Assembly: GCA_001430745.1 (NCBI GenBank) | Contig: KQ481947.1 | Location: forward strand, 212,427-228,702 | Source of the DNA: Auxenochlorella pyrenoidosa | Taxonomy: Eukaryota > Chlorophyta > Trebouxiophyceae > Chlorellales > Chlorellaceae | Direction: 5' to 3' | DNA length: 16,276 nucleotides | Shown here: positions 1 through 9,642 of the stretch, piece by piece | Position numbering within the stretch: position 1 is the first letter of the stretch | Layout: every line of letters begins with the position of its first letter | Program-made: the position numbers and the translations under genes | Notes under the pieces: generated by a model | Database searches by the model: none | Seen by the model: the letters and a program-made list of their open reading frames with translations, nothing else | Told to the model about the DNA's origin: nothing

Positions 1-1322
<1,322 letters not shown>

Positions 1323-1574
1323 GGCGCTGGTCGGCGAGCTTTTCTGCGCCGAGTTAATCCCAAGCTGCCCACAAGCGATCTGGGCCTGAGGGCAGCGAAG
1401 GCACCTCCGCTCATGCGCTTGCTAGGCCTGCTTTGATTGCCCCGCGGCTTCGCCCTCCTCGTTACCGTCGTTTCGACACCTACGGCAGCTGCTGCGATCG
1501 CGCCAAGCTCCTCCACACCGCCTGACTGCCGCAGCTACCGCCAGCCAAGAGGACGAGCCTTTCTGCACAAAGAA
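1323..1574. promoter_or_regulatory. Probable shared promoter between divergent ArfGAP and RAD60-like genes
   Basis: Only 252 bp separate the two start codons, so both 5' UTRs and the core promoters must lie here or overlap. I see no clear TATA box, which is common in GC-rich algal promoters. A TTG-initiated frame extends the RAD60-like reading frame upstream to 1437, but it has no ATG and is probably 5' UTR. Assignment as a bidirectional promoter is inference from gene spacing. Confidence 0.5.
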
Positions 1575-3294
1575 ATGGCCGACCTGGCGGACCTTTGGGG
1601 CTATGACGAAGAGCCGCCAGAGGATGATGATCTGCCCAGCAGCCGTGAGCGCCGCTGCTCCGCCGCCGCCGCTGCCACGGCCACTGCTGCAGTGCTGCCC
1701 GTCTCCCCTCCTCCTGCGGCCCTGTTACCTTGGATTGCTGCTCCACCTTAGCCCGTTTCATGCGCGGCGTGCTTGATGCCATGTCATGCAAGCAGCCAGC
1801 CTGTCATCGCCCTCCTAGCTGGACCGCCCCTGCCCTGCCTGACCCCCGCTGCTCCCTGCTTGCCTGCTGCATTTCAGGCCAGCCCCCGCAGCCGGGCTCC
1901 CAGCAGGACGAGGACGAAGACTGCGATTACCTGCTGCAGGACAGCAAGCGGCGCAAGCTGCAGCAGCGCCGCAAGGCGGGCGGCGCCGGCGCTGGCGGGC
2001 GCGGCGGCCGCCGCGCAGGGCGGGCAAAGGGTGCTGACCCCGAGGCAGACGTTGTAGAGCTGAGCGACTCCGACTCGGACAGGCGACTGCTGCAAGCCGC
2101 CGCAGCTCGAGGCAAGGCAGACCGCGACACGGCCACCAGCCTGGCCCCAGGAGCGGTGCTGCCAGGGCCGCCAGGGGGCGCAGGCGCCCGTGCCGGCACC
2201 AGCGGAGCAGCGCACGCAGCAGCCACCGACGGCGGCACACCAGGGCTCGACCCCAACACCTCGGCGCTGCTGCAGCAGGTGCAGGAGCTGAAGGCGCGCA
2301 TGAGGGCGGCGCAGGAGCAAGCAGAGCTGTCGGACGAAGGCGACGAGGGCAGCGAGGGTGTGGGTGAGCGAGGGTGTGGGTGAGCCCGCCTTCCTGGCTG
2401 TTCCGAGGGCTTGCCGCCCTGCTTTTTGACAGTGTTTGGACCCTGGCTTGCTTCCATGGTGGGGCCCCGGGCATGGTGCAGCACACGACACACAGTCACA
2501 GGCCGCTGTGTTTCAGAGGGAATGGGTTTTTTTGGCAGGCAAGGGCCGAGGCACACAGCCTGCAGGTTGCCCTGCTCGAAGCTGCTGGCGCCACACACTC
2601 GTGTCCGATCCCGCCCGCGCCCCCCAACCCTCCCCCTCGGCTGTGGCCCTGCAGACCTCAGCCCAGTGGTGCTGCGTGGCGCGGCTGCCCTGCCCCAACA
2701 GCGGCAGCAGCAGCAGGAGGTAGTGGGAGACGCAGTGGACCTCACGCGGGGCGGCAGTGCCAGCCCTGGCTCCAGCCCGGGGCGGTCGGACGCCTACGCA
2801 GCCACGCCCCCGGGCGGCTTTGCGCCCCCGGCGGCGGCGGCGGGCGACGAGGGCGAGCGCGTGCTGCTCAAGCTGCGCAGCAGCCGGGGGGAGATGGAGA
2901 TGCGTATGCTGCGGGGGGACCCCTTCAGCAAGCTGTTTGCCCGCTACAGGTGGGCCCGGGCCTTGCCGTGCCGCCGGTTGCTCCAGCACCCATGCATGTT
3001 TCCAGATGGCAGGTTGCGAAGCCTTTAGCAAGCCCCTATCTAGCCAAGAACGTCGGATGCACCTGCAAGCTGCTGGCGGCCCCAGAGGATTGCCAGTCTC
3101 TTGCCGTTGGCTAATCAACCGCCCCAACCTGCCCGCTGCCGCGCTGCAGGTCCTGGGCTGCGGCGCAGGGCCACATCCCCAGCGAGGCCCACCCGGGGCT
3201 GCGCTTTGTGTTTGACGGCGACCGGCTGGCGGGGGAGGAGACCCCAAGGGGCCTGGACCTGGATGGGGGGGAGATCATTGAGGTGCACTTCTGA
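1575..3294 (+). CDS. RAD60/ESC2/NIP45-like protein with a SUMO-interacting motif and one SUMO-like domain
   Basis: Four exons, 1575-1644, 1878-2363, 2655-2949 and 3150-3294, join without a frame break into 331 residues. The start has a strong context (AAATGG). The N-terminus is acidic (MADLADLWGYDEEPPEDDD). A basic patch, SKRRKLQQRRK (46-56), may be a nuclear signal. VVELSDSDSD (82-91) is a textbook SUMO-interacting motif with acidic/phosphorylatable flank, and a weaker AVDLT follows later. Residues about 175-180 lie after a short helical, Gln/Glu-rich stretch (QQVQELKARMRAAQEQAEL). Residues about 252-331 form a RAD60-SLD/ubiquitin-like fold, recognisable from RFVFDGDRL, ETPRGLDLDGGEIIEV and the FSKLFARY helix. 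RAD60-family proteins act in SUMO-dependent DNA repair and genome stability; plant and algal members often have a single SLD. The role is inferred from family membership. The second intron has a duplicated donor site. Confidence 0.88.
2353..2385 (+). repeat. 16-bp tandem duplication carrying two 5' splice sites
   Basis: GAGGGTGTGGGTGAGC occurs twice head to tail, so the strong donor GGTGAGC is present at 2364 and again at 2380. Only the first keeps frame with the acceptor at 2654. Using the second adds 16 nt and shifts frame. Confidence 0.85.
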
Positions 3295-3470
3295 GCGCCC
3301 GCCTGCTGTGCACCGCTGAGCAGCGCGCCACTGAGCAGCACACGGGGGCCAGCCAGGGCGCACACGCGTGTGCAGACGTGCTGGCGGGCCCCTCCTTGAG
3401 CCAGCCCTGCTGCTGCTTTCTCCCACTGGCCTCCCAACAGTGCCTCGGTCGCCAGACCTGGCAGGCAGGC

Positions 3471-3475
3471 TGTAA
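3471..3475 (+). terminator. Candidate TGTAA poly(A) signal of the RAD60-like gene
   Basis: TGTAA is the usual green-algal poly(A) signal, and this one lies about 177 nt after the TGA stop at 3292-3294, a normal 3' UTR length. The 3295-3837 stretch between the two convergent stop codons holds no gene that I can support. Confidence 0.55.
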
Positions 3476-3531
3476 GTCAGGCAGGCTTGCGTACAAAGAA
3501 CATGCGGCCACAGGCTGTCGTGAACACAGAT

Positions 3532-3608
3532 TTACAGTGAAAGCATCAACGGTGAGATAATGCCTCCTACATAGTTTGCGAGTGGAGTGGCAGATTGGGT
3601 AGCTTACA
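3532..3608 (-). terminator. Candidate poly(A) signals of the secreted Pro-rich protein gene
   Basis: On the minus strand TGTAA occurs at 3608-3604 and 3536-3532, about 230 and 300 nt past the stop codon at 3840-3838. Either could end the transcript. The 3' ends of the two convergent genes would then lie close together or overlap slightly. Confidence 0.45.
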
Positions 3609-3837
3609 CCTGTTGGAAGTAAAGCGGGATAAGGAAAAGAGTGTGAGCCTATGACGACAAGGTGGCGTGAGCAACTGCGGATGTTGAGCGAGCGGCGAAG
3701 GCCGCATTGCGATGCCAGGGGCAAAGGCTAGGAAGGAAGGAAAGAAGAGGACGTCCATGGGCATGGGTTCAGCGGGCCAAGGGAGGGGCAAAGGCTACCC
3801 GCACACAGCTGTGGGAAGGTCAGCACCAAGGCCGGCA

Positions 3838-6030
3838 TCAGTCGCAGCAGAGATAGGTGCCGTTGAAATCTTGAGGCCGATAGCAGCAACCGGAGCAGCA
3901 TTGCCCCGGGTTGAAAATGTCGCAAGCGAGTTGGTTTGCTCGACAGCAAACGGATCCACTGGAAAAATCCACCGCCTGGCATGTTGCCTGCGTGTCACAG
4001 CATGGGGATCCAGGGGTGCAGGTTGTTGGGTAGGAACCAGCGGAGCACGGAGGCGGCGGAGGCGGTGAGGGGCTGGGCGGGGGAGGAGAAGGGGATGGGG
4101 GTGGCGGTGAGGGGCTGGGTGGGGGCGGTGAGGGGCTGGGCGGGGGAGGAGACGGGGATGGGGGTGGCGGTGAAGGGCTGGGTGGGGGAGGAGAAGGGGA
4201 TGGGGGTGGCGGTGAGGGGCTTGGCGGAGGAGGGCGCGGAGGCGGCGGCGAGGGCTTGGGCGGAGGAGGGCGTGGAGGTGGCGGGGATGGTTTCGGAGGT
4301 CGTGGACGCGGCGGCCATGGGCTCTCCCTGGAAGGCAAACAAGCACAGCGGCATCCCCCGTCAGTGCAGGCGGCGGTGTGTGACAGCTGCAGCGAGGCAT
4401 GTCCACACCAGGCGGGGGCTGCACGGGGAGGCATGCATGGTCTGAAATCAGGGTTGAGGGCTTGGTGTCTGCTGGCGCCCACCCACCGGGTTGGCGAGGG
4501 CCTGGGGACTGAAATGACCTCCCACTCGATGAGCGCCTTGCCGTCCAGCTGTGCATACATCCCCACAGCGGCGGGGCCGCAGCCATCCGAGCGTCCGGGC
4601 AGGGGCTTCAGGGCCCCCAGGTACTGCAGAGGGTGTGTGTGTGTGGTGGGGGGGGGGGGGCTGTGGAAGGGGGGCCGGGTGGACAGGCCTAGGCTGCATG
4701 GCTGCATGGTAATGCACCATCAGGGGCGTGGCCATCGCTGATGTAACTCTGCCAAACTGGCTGGTAAGTGCTGCGCATCAATGCCTTGCAAGTTCCTACG
4801 GCTTGCCGCCGTCACCAGTGCCTTCCCAGGCCGCCCCGCTGGCACCGCGCCACACCTGCCAGGGGCACAAGGGCCGGGTGGCTGCGCTGCGGATGAGGAA
4901 CGTGTTGCGTTTGCCTGGCAGGGCGACCACCCGCCAGCCCTGTGCCGTGCTGCTCATGAACACAGACGTGTCTGTGCATTTCGGGGCATTGTACGACAGG
5001 TAAGAGGCACAGGCCTGCTGGGGCGGGCTGGAGCGGCCCAAGGACTGCAGGGGAACAAGAGGCAGTGTACGAGTCCAATTTTTGGGGGGTAGGCAACGCT
5101 GGAGCGAGACAGGGGGAGTACTCAAGCGACCTCGTGCCCGGCGTAAAGGAGCGCGCAGGCTATGACCCCATTGCCCGCACGCATGACAATTTCAAACACA
5201 ACACAGCCGCCCCCAGCATGCATCAACACTGTCACGACGACCCTTGGTTCTGCTTCACTGCAGACGCAAGCCGGTTGAGCCACAACCGCACCTTCAGTGT
5301 GTACACCTCGGCTCCAGGCTGCATCCTCTCCAGGACAAATGTCGTGTAGGGCCCTCCGCCCTGACTCTTGAGCGCTAGGCCCCTGACGCCGGCAGCGCAG
5401 GGCTGGGGGCCCAAGAAGCCGCGCTCCCGGCACCCGCCGCGCCCGGCCAGGCAAATGTACACCTTGTTGGCACCTGCAGAGTGGCCAGCGCAACTGTTTG
5501 CAACCGCTGTGACTGCCAGCTGGCTCGCGCAGCTTGCAAGGCCTGCCGCAGGCACAGCGGCACTAGCACTTGGTTGCATGCACGCACAGGCAATGTGACT
5601 TTCACACACCTCAGCAGCGCAAATTTGCGAAAATTAAATTTCAAGTGCCGCTCCTGCTGGCTCACCATTGGATTCAAGCAGATGCCGCTGTTTCATGGGG
5701 AGTGCGCCTGCCAGCCCCAGCTTGAGGACATTGCCAGGTGTGAGGCCGCCAGCGAGCCTGCAGGATATGCAACAATGATAATGCAAGGGTTGCTGCCACG
5801 GCGACAGAACCTGAGGCCCAGAGTGCGGTCCTGCCGGTGGCAGCACCCCCTCGAGCACTTCGGCAAAAGGTACCCCTGCTCGTTGCCGAGCTATGCCAAT
5901 TGGTTGCCAGGGGGGAGAGCCAGACGATTGCTCGCTGGCCGCAGACTGCAGCACGTGTTTCTCACTCGCACACGGCCGGCGCCAGCTGCTGGAGGGCTAG
6001 CCCGACGGCCAGCAGCGTGAAGACTCCCAT
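3838..6030 (-). CDS. Secreted Pro-rich (SPSPPPP) protein with beta-rich Cys repeats and a 14-Cys C-terminal module
   Basis: Six minus-strand exons, 6030-5966, 5757-5666, 5473-5292, 5014-4856, 4623-4487 and 4327-3838, join in phase into 374 residues. MGVFTLLAVGLALQQLAPAV is a signal peptide, so the protein enters the secretory path. Residues about 53-206 are beta-rich with spaced Cys and recurring VYICLAGRGGC, ASYLSY and QYLGAL segments plus aromatic GW/EW ends, resembling the repeated modules in green-algal extracellular proteins or a beta-trefoil. Residues 213-305 are extensin-like: KPSPPPPRPPPP blocks then eight SPSPPPP heptads, likely hydroxylated and glycosylated. Residues 306-374 hold 14 Cys, ten of them in adjacent CC pairs, ending NGTYLCCD with one N-glycosylation sequon. 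A wall or extracellular-matrix role is inferred from this layout. I cannot name the family. Exon 4 could start at 5017 (adds Gln). Confidence 0.85.
4067..4260 (-). repeat. Minisatellite encoding SPSPPPP heptads
   Basis: A 42-bp unit (two heptads) recurs with few changes, with one 21-bp half unit near 4109-4129. Units differ at single, mostly silent positions. The array codes for most of the Pro-rich stalk of the secreted protein; adding or losing 21-bp steps would change stalk length without breaking the frame. Confidence 0.85.
4630..4661. repeat. GT run followed by G homopolymer in an intron
   Basis: A (GT)n tract runs into about twelve G, immediately upstream, in the gene's minus-strand sense, of the acceptor at 4625-4624. 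Read in sense, it is a C- and CA-rich tract and so may serve as the polypyrimidine stretch of that intron. Confidence 0.7.
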
Positions 6031-6224
6031 AATACCTACGAAAAAACTAAGGGGTTGAATCGAATAAATTGGACAGATTCAAGCGTCCGACCGTGACAAG
6101 GCAAATTTACCAGCCCGCCACAGGCGGCCACACCCTGAGCAAAGCCTGCGCGAGGGGTGCCAACCAAACCACATCCCTGCATTCTGCGCAAAGCAATCAA
6201 TCATCTACACACATTCAAGCCCCA

Positions 6225-6248
6225 CAACTTTCCTTCAAAGGAAAGTTG
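6225..6248. repeat. Perfect inverted repeat, 11-bp arms, 2-nt loop
   Basis: CAACTTTCCTT, loop CA, then AAGGAAAGTTG. It lies about 195 bp upstream of the start codon of the minus-strand secreted protein gene. It could be a hairpin or a dimeric protein-binding site. Confidence 0.8.
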
Positions 6249-6626
6249 CCTCCTGCTATGGCTACGGACTAGGTGCACTGCACAGCTTCCAGCTCGGCTC
6301 CATGGTACTTCGCAAGTTTGTTTTGAATTGAGGCCTCAGCAGAGCCTGCCCCTCTGCACTTGACTGGGTGGCACACCATCATGAGGAGCAGGCAAAGCTT
6401 CAGGGCCCGTGCAGACAAACAATGTGGCGGCTCGGCATGCGTGCAGGCAGACTTGCCGGCTGGTGGACGGGCGGGATCCCCTTCAGTGGGATTCCTCTGG
6501 AGGTGGTGGCATACAGGTAGCGAGCGGAGGGCGAGGCTTGCAGTGGCTGTGTCAGCTCGACATGCCATGTGGCATGCCATGCGCTAACTGCCAAGCCGCC
6601 AGCACGGAGCCCTGCAGCACCGGAGC

Positions 6627-6712
6627 TCTTGTGCAATCATCACCCACCTCTCGCCCCTGCAGCACACGCCCCCTCGCTCCTCGGCTCAGTCCTCCCCTGC
6701 CTGCGCCTACCT
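6627..6712. repeat. Dispersed repeat, copy A
   Basis: An 86-bp stretch that recurs at 10806-10892 in the same orientation. In the last 60 aligned positions I count about 54 identical; the first 26 align less well and need a 1-bp gap. Both copies lie about 540-600 bp upstream of the start codon of a minus-strand gene. Origin unknown: a mobile-element remnant, a regulatory block or a duplicated segment are all possible. Confidence 0.7.
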
Positions 6713-7050
6713 GCCCAGCAGCACTCACTCGCTGCCTGCCCTGCACATGTGGGCTGCATGCCCACAGCACGTTGGGCTGTATTACAGCAAGTGCGGATGA
6801 AGAGGCGCTGCACATATATGCTGCGTATATACTGCACGGCTCTGCAGCCCCGCAGCGGAGCGCAGCCTGCAATGGGCACGACCGGAAGCAGGGAAGCACC
6901 AGCGTGCGGCGCCTGCAGATCTGCTGGGGTGCTGACTCACACTTCTCCTGTCTCTGCGTGTGTGCTGCTCTAGCCTCGGCTGCTACGCTTGCTGCAAACT
7001 TGTGGCTCGAGCTCGCCATGCGCGCAGCGTGCAAAGCACGCGACGTTTCA

Positions 7051-7074
7051 GGTTAGGGCTTCACCACCCTAACC
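7051..7074. repeat. GGTTAGGG / CCCTAACC inverted repeat
   Basis: Perfect 8-bp arms around an 8-nt loop. Each arm contains TTAGGG or its complement but only once, so this is not a telomeric array. Confidence 0.75.
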
Positions 7075-7503
7075 TCTCCAACCCTGGCATTTGTTTCCCA
7101 ACCTCGGCATCCTTGCCTCGTCTCTCAACGCAGCCAGCCATCCTCAAGCGCCCCGAAGGCTGCACAGGAGTCCGGCAGGCACCCACAGGACCCGAGTTCT
7201 AGAAACTCAAGGCAGACCACCGGCTGCTGCCAGAGGGTTGGCCAGGCGAGGGGAGGGGCAAGAGGGGCGGGGGAAAAGATGGGTGAAGGGGTCTGGTGCT
7301 GCCTCGGCCCCACCCGGAAGCTGCAAAATGAACCTAGCTCGTCCAAGGGTCATGACGCGGGCATGCACCTCGCCTGGCTTGGGCCTCCCATGACGAGGAT
7401 GCAGGCAAATCAGCTCCCCGCCCCTTCTTCTCGCAGTCCCGGAATACAAGAGCCGCGCCCGCCGCCCCTGCACCCCTGCCCCGCAGCCCGCGCCTCTGAA
7501 GCA

Positions 7504-8767
7504 ATGCCCCTCTCGGGCATGGCAGCGAGGGTGCCGGTGGTGGTGGTGAGGGCGCAGCTAGTCCGCGCACCTGCACGGCGCCAAGTGCGGCAGCAGCCGC
7601 GCCAGGCGACAACAACAGCGGCGCAGCACGGTTCCCGGACGCAAGGTGAGTGGGCAAGCGAGGGCCGAATCGCTGCTGCACATCAGTGCTGCCTGCCAGC
7701 TACGCTGCAAACAGGGCAGCACATCACGCAGGGCCTGCCCCAGCCTCATGCGCCGTCTGGCGCCGCCGGCATTGTCGCCCCGGGGCAGCGAGGGACGTGC
7801 CACACCCGCTGCTTCACTCCAGCCGCCCGCATGTCCTCCCTGCTGCACCCCACGTGCCTCCCCCTGCTGCCTGCAGGCAGCTGCTGCATTGTCCACAGGC
7901 CCCCGCACCAGCAGCCTCACCGCTGCTTTGCTCCAGCCGCCAGCCTGTCCTCCCTGCTGCACCCCCAAGTGGCTCCCTGCCCGCTGCCTGCTGCAGGCTC
8001 GATTGGCTCGCGCCGCAGCAGCCTCAGTGCGCGGCAGCCTGCAGCCTGTGGCGGGGCGCTGGGCGGCGCGCCGACGCCTGCGCATGACCGGGTGAGTGGC
8101 CAGCCCGCCTCCCTGCTACCAGCTGCCCTGTCTTGGACCCTTGGAGAGAAGGAGGGGCAGATCAGTGAGTTGTTGATCAGGACAGCTGCTGGCCCCGCCC
8201 TGCATGGCGCTCTGCATGGCGCTCGGCTGCAGCTTTCCCTGCTTCCGCTCTGTGTCTCACCAGTTCTGCCCCCCACCCGCACCTGATTTGCCCGCCTCCA
8301 TCCCCCCTCCAGGCGCCTGCCGCACAGCGGCACTCCCCTGCCCAGCAGGCCAAGCGCGATGCCCGGTGGAAGGGCGCCATCATGATCTTCTGGGCCCTGC
8401 TGCTGTGCGGCGTGCTGGCATTCAGCTGAGCCACCTGCAGTGGCTGGTGTACGATGCGCCCTTTGTTGACGCCGCCGGGTGGCGGGCCCTGTTTGCGGCA
8501 AAGCTGGTGCCCTTTTACACCGCATTTGCCGCCTTTGGGGGGTACGCGCCGGCGGTGGCTGCCTCCAAAGCAGTGATTGCCGCGCGCCAGCGCGCTGCCG
8601 CGATCTCGTTTGAGTCGGTGTGCTTTGCCTGCGCCATCATTATTGGCGCCATCTTCGTTTTCTTTTCCCGGGCGGTCTGGAGCTTCATTGAGGCATTCAA
8701 GCTCTGGCGGGCCCTGCACTCCCGCCAGTGCGTGGGCCCCCCGCACTCCGCCGGAAGCTCCCCCTGA
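7504..8767 (+). CDS. Unrecognised membrane protein, probably plastid-targeted, with an apparent frame break
   Basis: Exons 7504-7645, 7997-8091 and 8313 onward join in phase. The N-terminal about 80 residues are Arg/Ala/Ser/Gln-rich and almost free of acid, like a plastid transit peptide; a second in-frame ATG at 7519 has the better context. The third exon encodes AQQAKRDARWKG followed by a membrane segment, IMIFWALLLCGVLAF, and then meets TGA at 8427, giving 117 residues. From about 8424 to 8767 another frame continues with clear coding character (GC-rich third positions) and at least two hydrophobic segments (AKLVPFYTAFAAFGGYA and CFACAIIIGAIFVFF). The joined protein would be about 230 residues. 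Explanations: a 1-nt loss in the gene or assembly, exon skipping (8091 also joins in phase to 8441), or a truncated product. I do not recognise the family. Confidence 0.6.
7768..7996 (+). repeat. Imperfect tandem duplication of about 115-120 bp including the 3' splice site
   Basis: Shared blocks in order include GCATTGTC, CCGCTGCTT, CTCCAGCCGCC, TGTCCTCCCTGCTGCACCCC and TGCCTGCAG/TGCTGCAG. The two acceptor AGs (7875-7876 and 7995-7996) are exactly 120 nt apart, so using the upstream one adds 40 codons in the same open frame. Confidence 0.7.
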
Positions 8768-8992
8768 CTGCCCAGATCTGCGCCAACCCTGCCACACTCA
8801 ATGCATGCGCACCCTCTACCGGGCCCCCTTCCACAGCACCCACAGTGGCTCACATCCTCTGTTTGCGCTTCCTTCTGCCCCCCTCAACCTCTCCGGCCCC
8901 TCCGATCAGCCAGCTTGCCGCCATGCTGGCACAGCTGGTTGAGCAGGCAAGCAGTTTGACAGAGTTGAGATGCAGGGCATGAAAGCCGCTCG

Positions 8993-8997
8993 TGTAA
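8993..8997 (+). terminator. Candidate TGTAA poly(A) signal
   Basis: TGTAA about 226 nt past the distal stop codon (8765-8767) of the membrane-protein gene. Its position fits a transcript that includes the 8441-8767 coding segment. Confidence 0.5.
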
Positions 8998-9642
8998 CGA
9001 AGCTGCCTTCACCCACCAGCCAAGCTGCAGTCAGGCACAGGGCAGAACTGGGTGCAACGAGCGCGCATGCCGGGACAGCCCAGCGCAGTTGGTTGCTGTC
9101 GGGGTGCCGAGCTCCCGAAGGCCGGCCAGCCAATGCAGTGGCAGGGCTGCAACACTGGGAAAGAGTTGGTAAAAGCTCCAATATGGAAATGATGCACCCG
9201 CCTTGGGGGCTCATGCTGCTGGCCCTGCCAGGCGGTCGCAGCACTTGCACAACGAGGTGTGCCTCCTTCCAAATGATCAGGGGGCAACACCAGAGCACAA
9301 GGCAGGGCTGGGCGCTGGAGCCACCACCTGCACCGGGCGCTGGCTCGCCCACCACCTCACTCAGCAACACTTTATCAGTCACAGCAGGCAGGCAAGGCTG
9401 GCTGGCCATGGCCAGTGTACGGGGAACAATTGCAGGCAGGCGTAACAGAGCAGGCAGGCGCGGGCAGGCGCAGGCAGGGGCAGTGGGAGCAACAGAGGGA
9501 GGGCTCATGCAGAGGGTGTGAGCTGGGTAGCGAGCGCTAGGAGGTATGGTACAGGGAGGCGGTAGCACAGGGGGGCTTGAGCGAGAGGCGCTGAACGGGC
9601 AAGGGGGCATCTCGCCAGCTGGCAGCGGCGGCAAAGGCTGCA
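8998..9642. other. Convergent 3' region without a supported gene
   Basis: Between the 3' ends of the plus-strand membrane-protein gene and the minus-strand small-protein gene. A long minus-strand open frame crosses it but lacks recognisable motifs and has irregular codon use. I found no minus-strand TGTAA here. A CAGG-rich imperfect repeat (GCAGGCAGGC units) occupies about 9384-9480. Confidence 0.5.

Larger units (their letters stand above)
6031..7503. other. Intergenic region between two divergent genes
   Basis: About 1.47 kb without a gene I can support; open frames here are short, lack conserved motifs and have no consistent splice partners. It must contain the promoters of the secreted Pro-rich protein (to the left) and the membrane protein (to the right). 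The first 270 bp are more AT-rich than the rest. It holds a perfect 24-bp inverted repeat, a GGTTAGGG hairpin, a CATGCCA palindrome (6561-6576), an AT-rich TATATA patch near 6812-6832 and one copy of a dispersed repeat; the first, second and last of these are listed separately. Confidence 0.6.

Noticed and set aside
1437..1574. N-terminal extension of the RAD60-like protein from a TTG codon
   Set aside because: No ATG upstream in frame, while the ATG at 1575 has a strong context and begins an acidic N-terminus typical of the family.
3936..4445. Gly-rich plus-strand open frame (GWAGEEKGMGV-type repeats)
   Set aside because: It is the complement of the SPSPPPP minisatellite, whose minus-strand reading fits a spliced gene with a signal peptide.
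7051..7074. Internal telomeric repeat
   Set aside because: Only a single TTAGGG on each arm, so it is a hairpin and not an array; the usual green-plant telomere unit is TTTAGGG.
9384..9480. CRISPR-like or satellite array
   Set aside because: The CAGG-rich units are short, irregular and have no spacers; it is simple low-complexity sequence.
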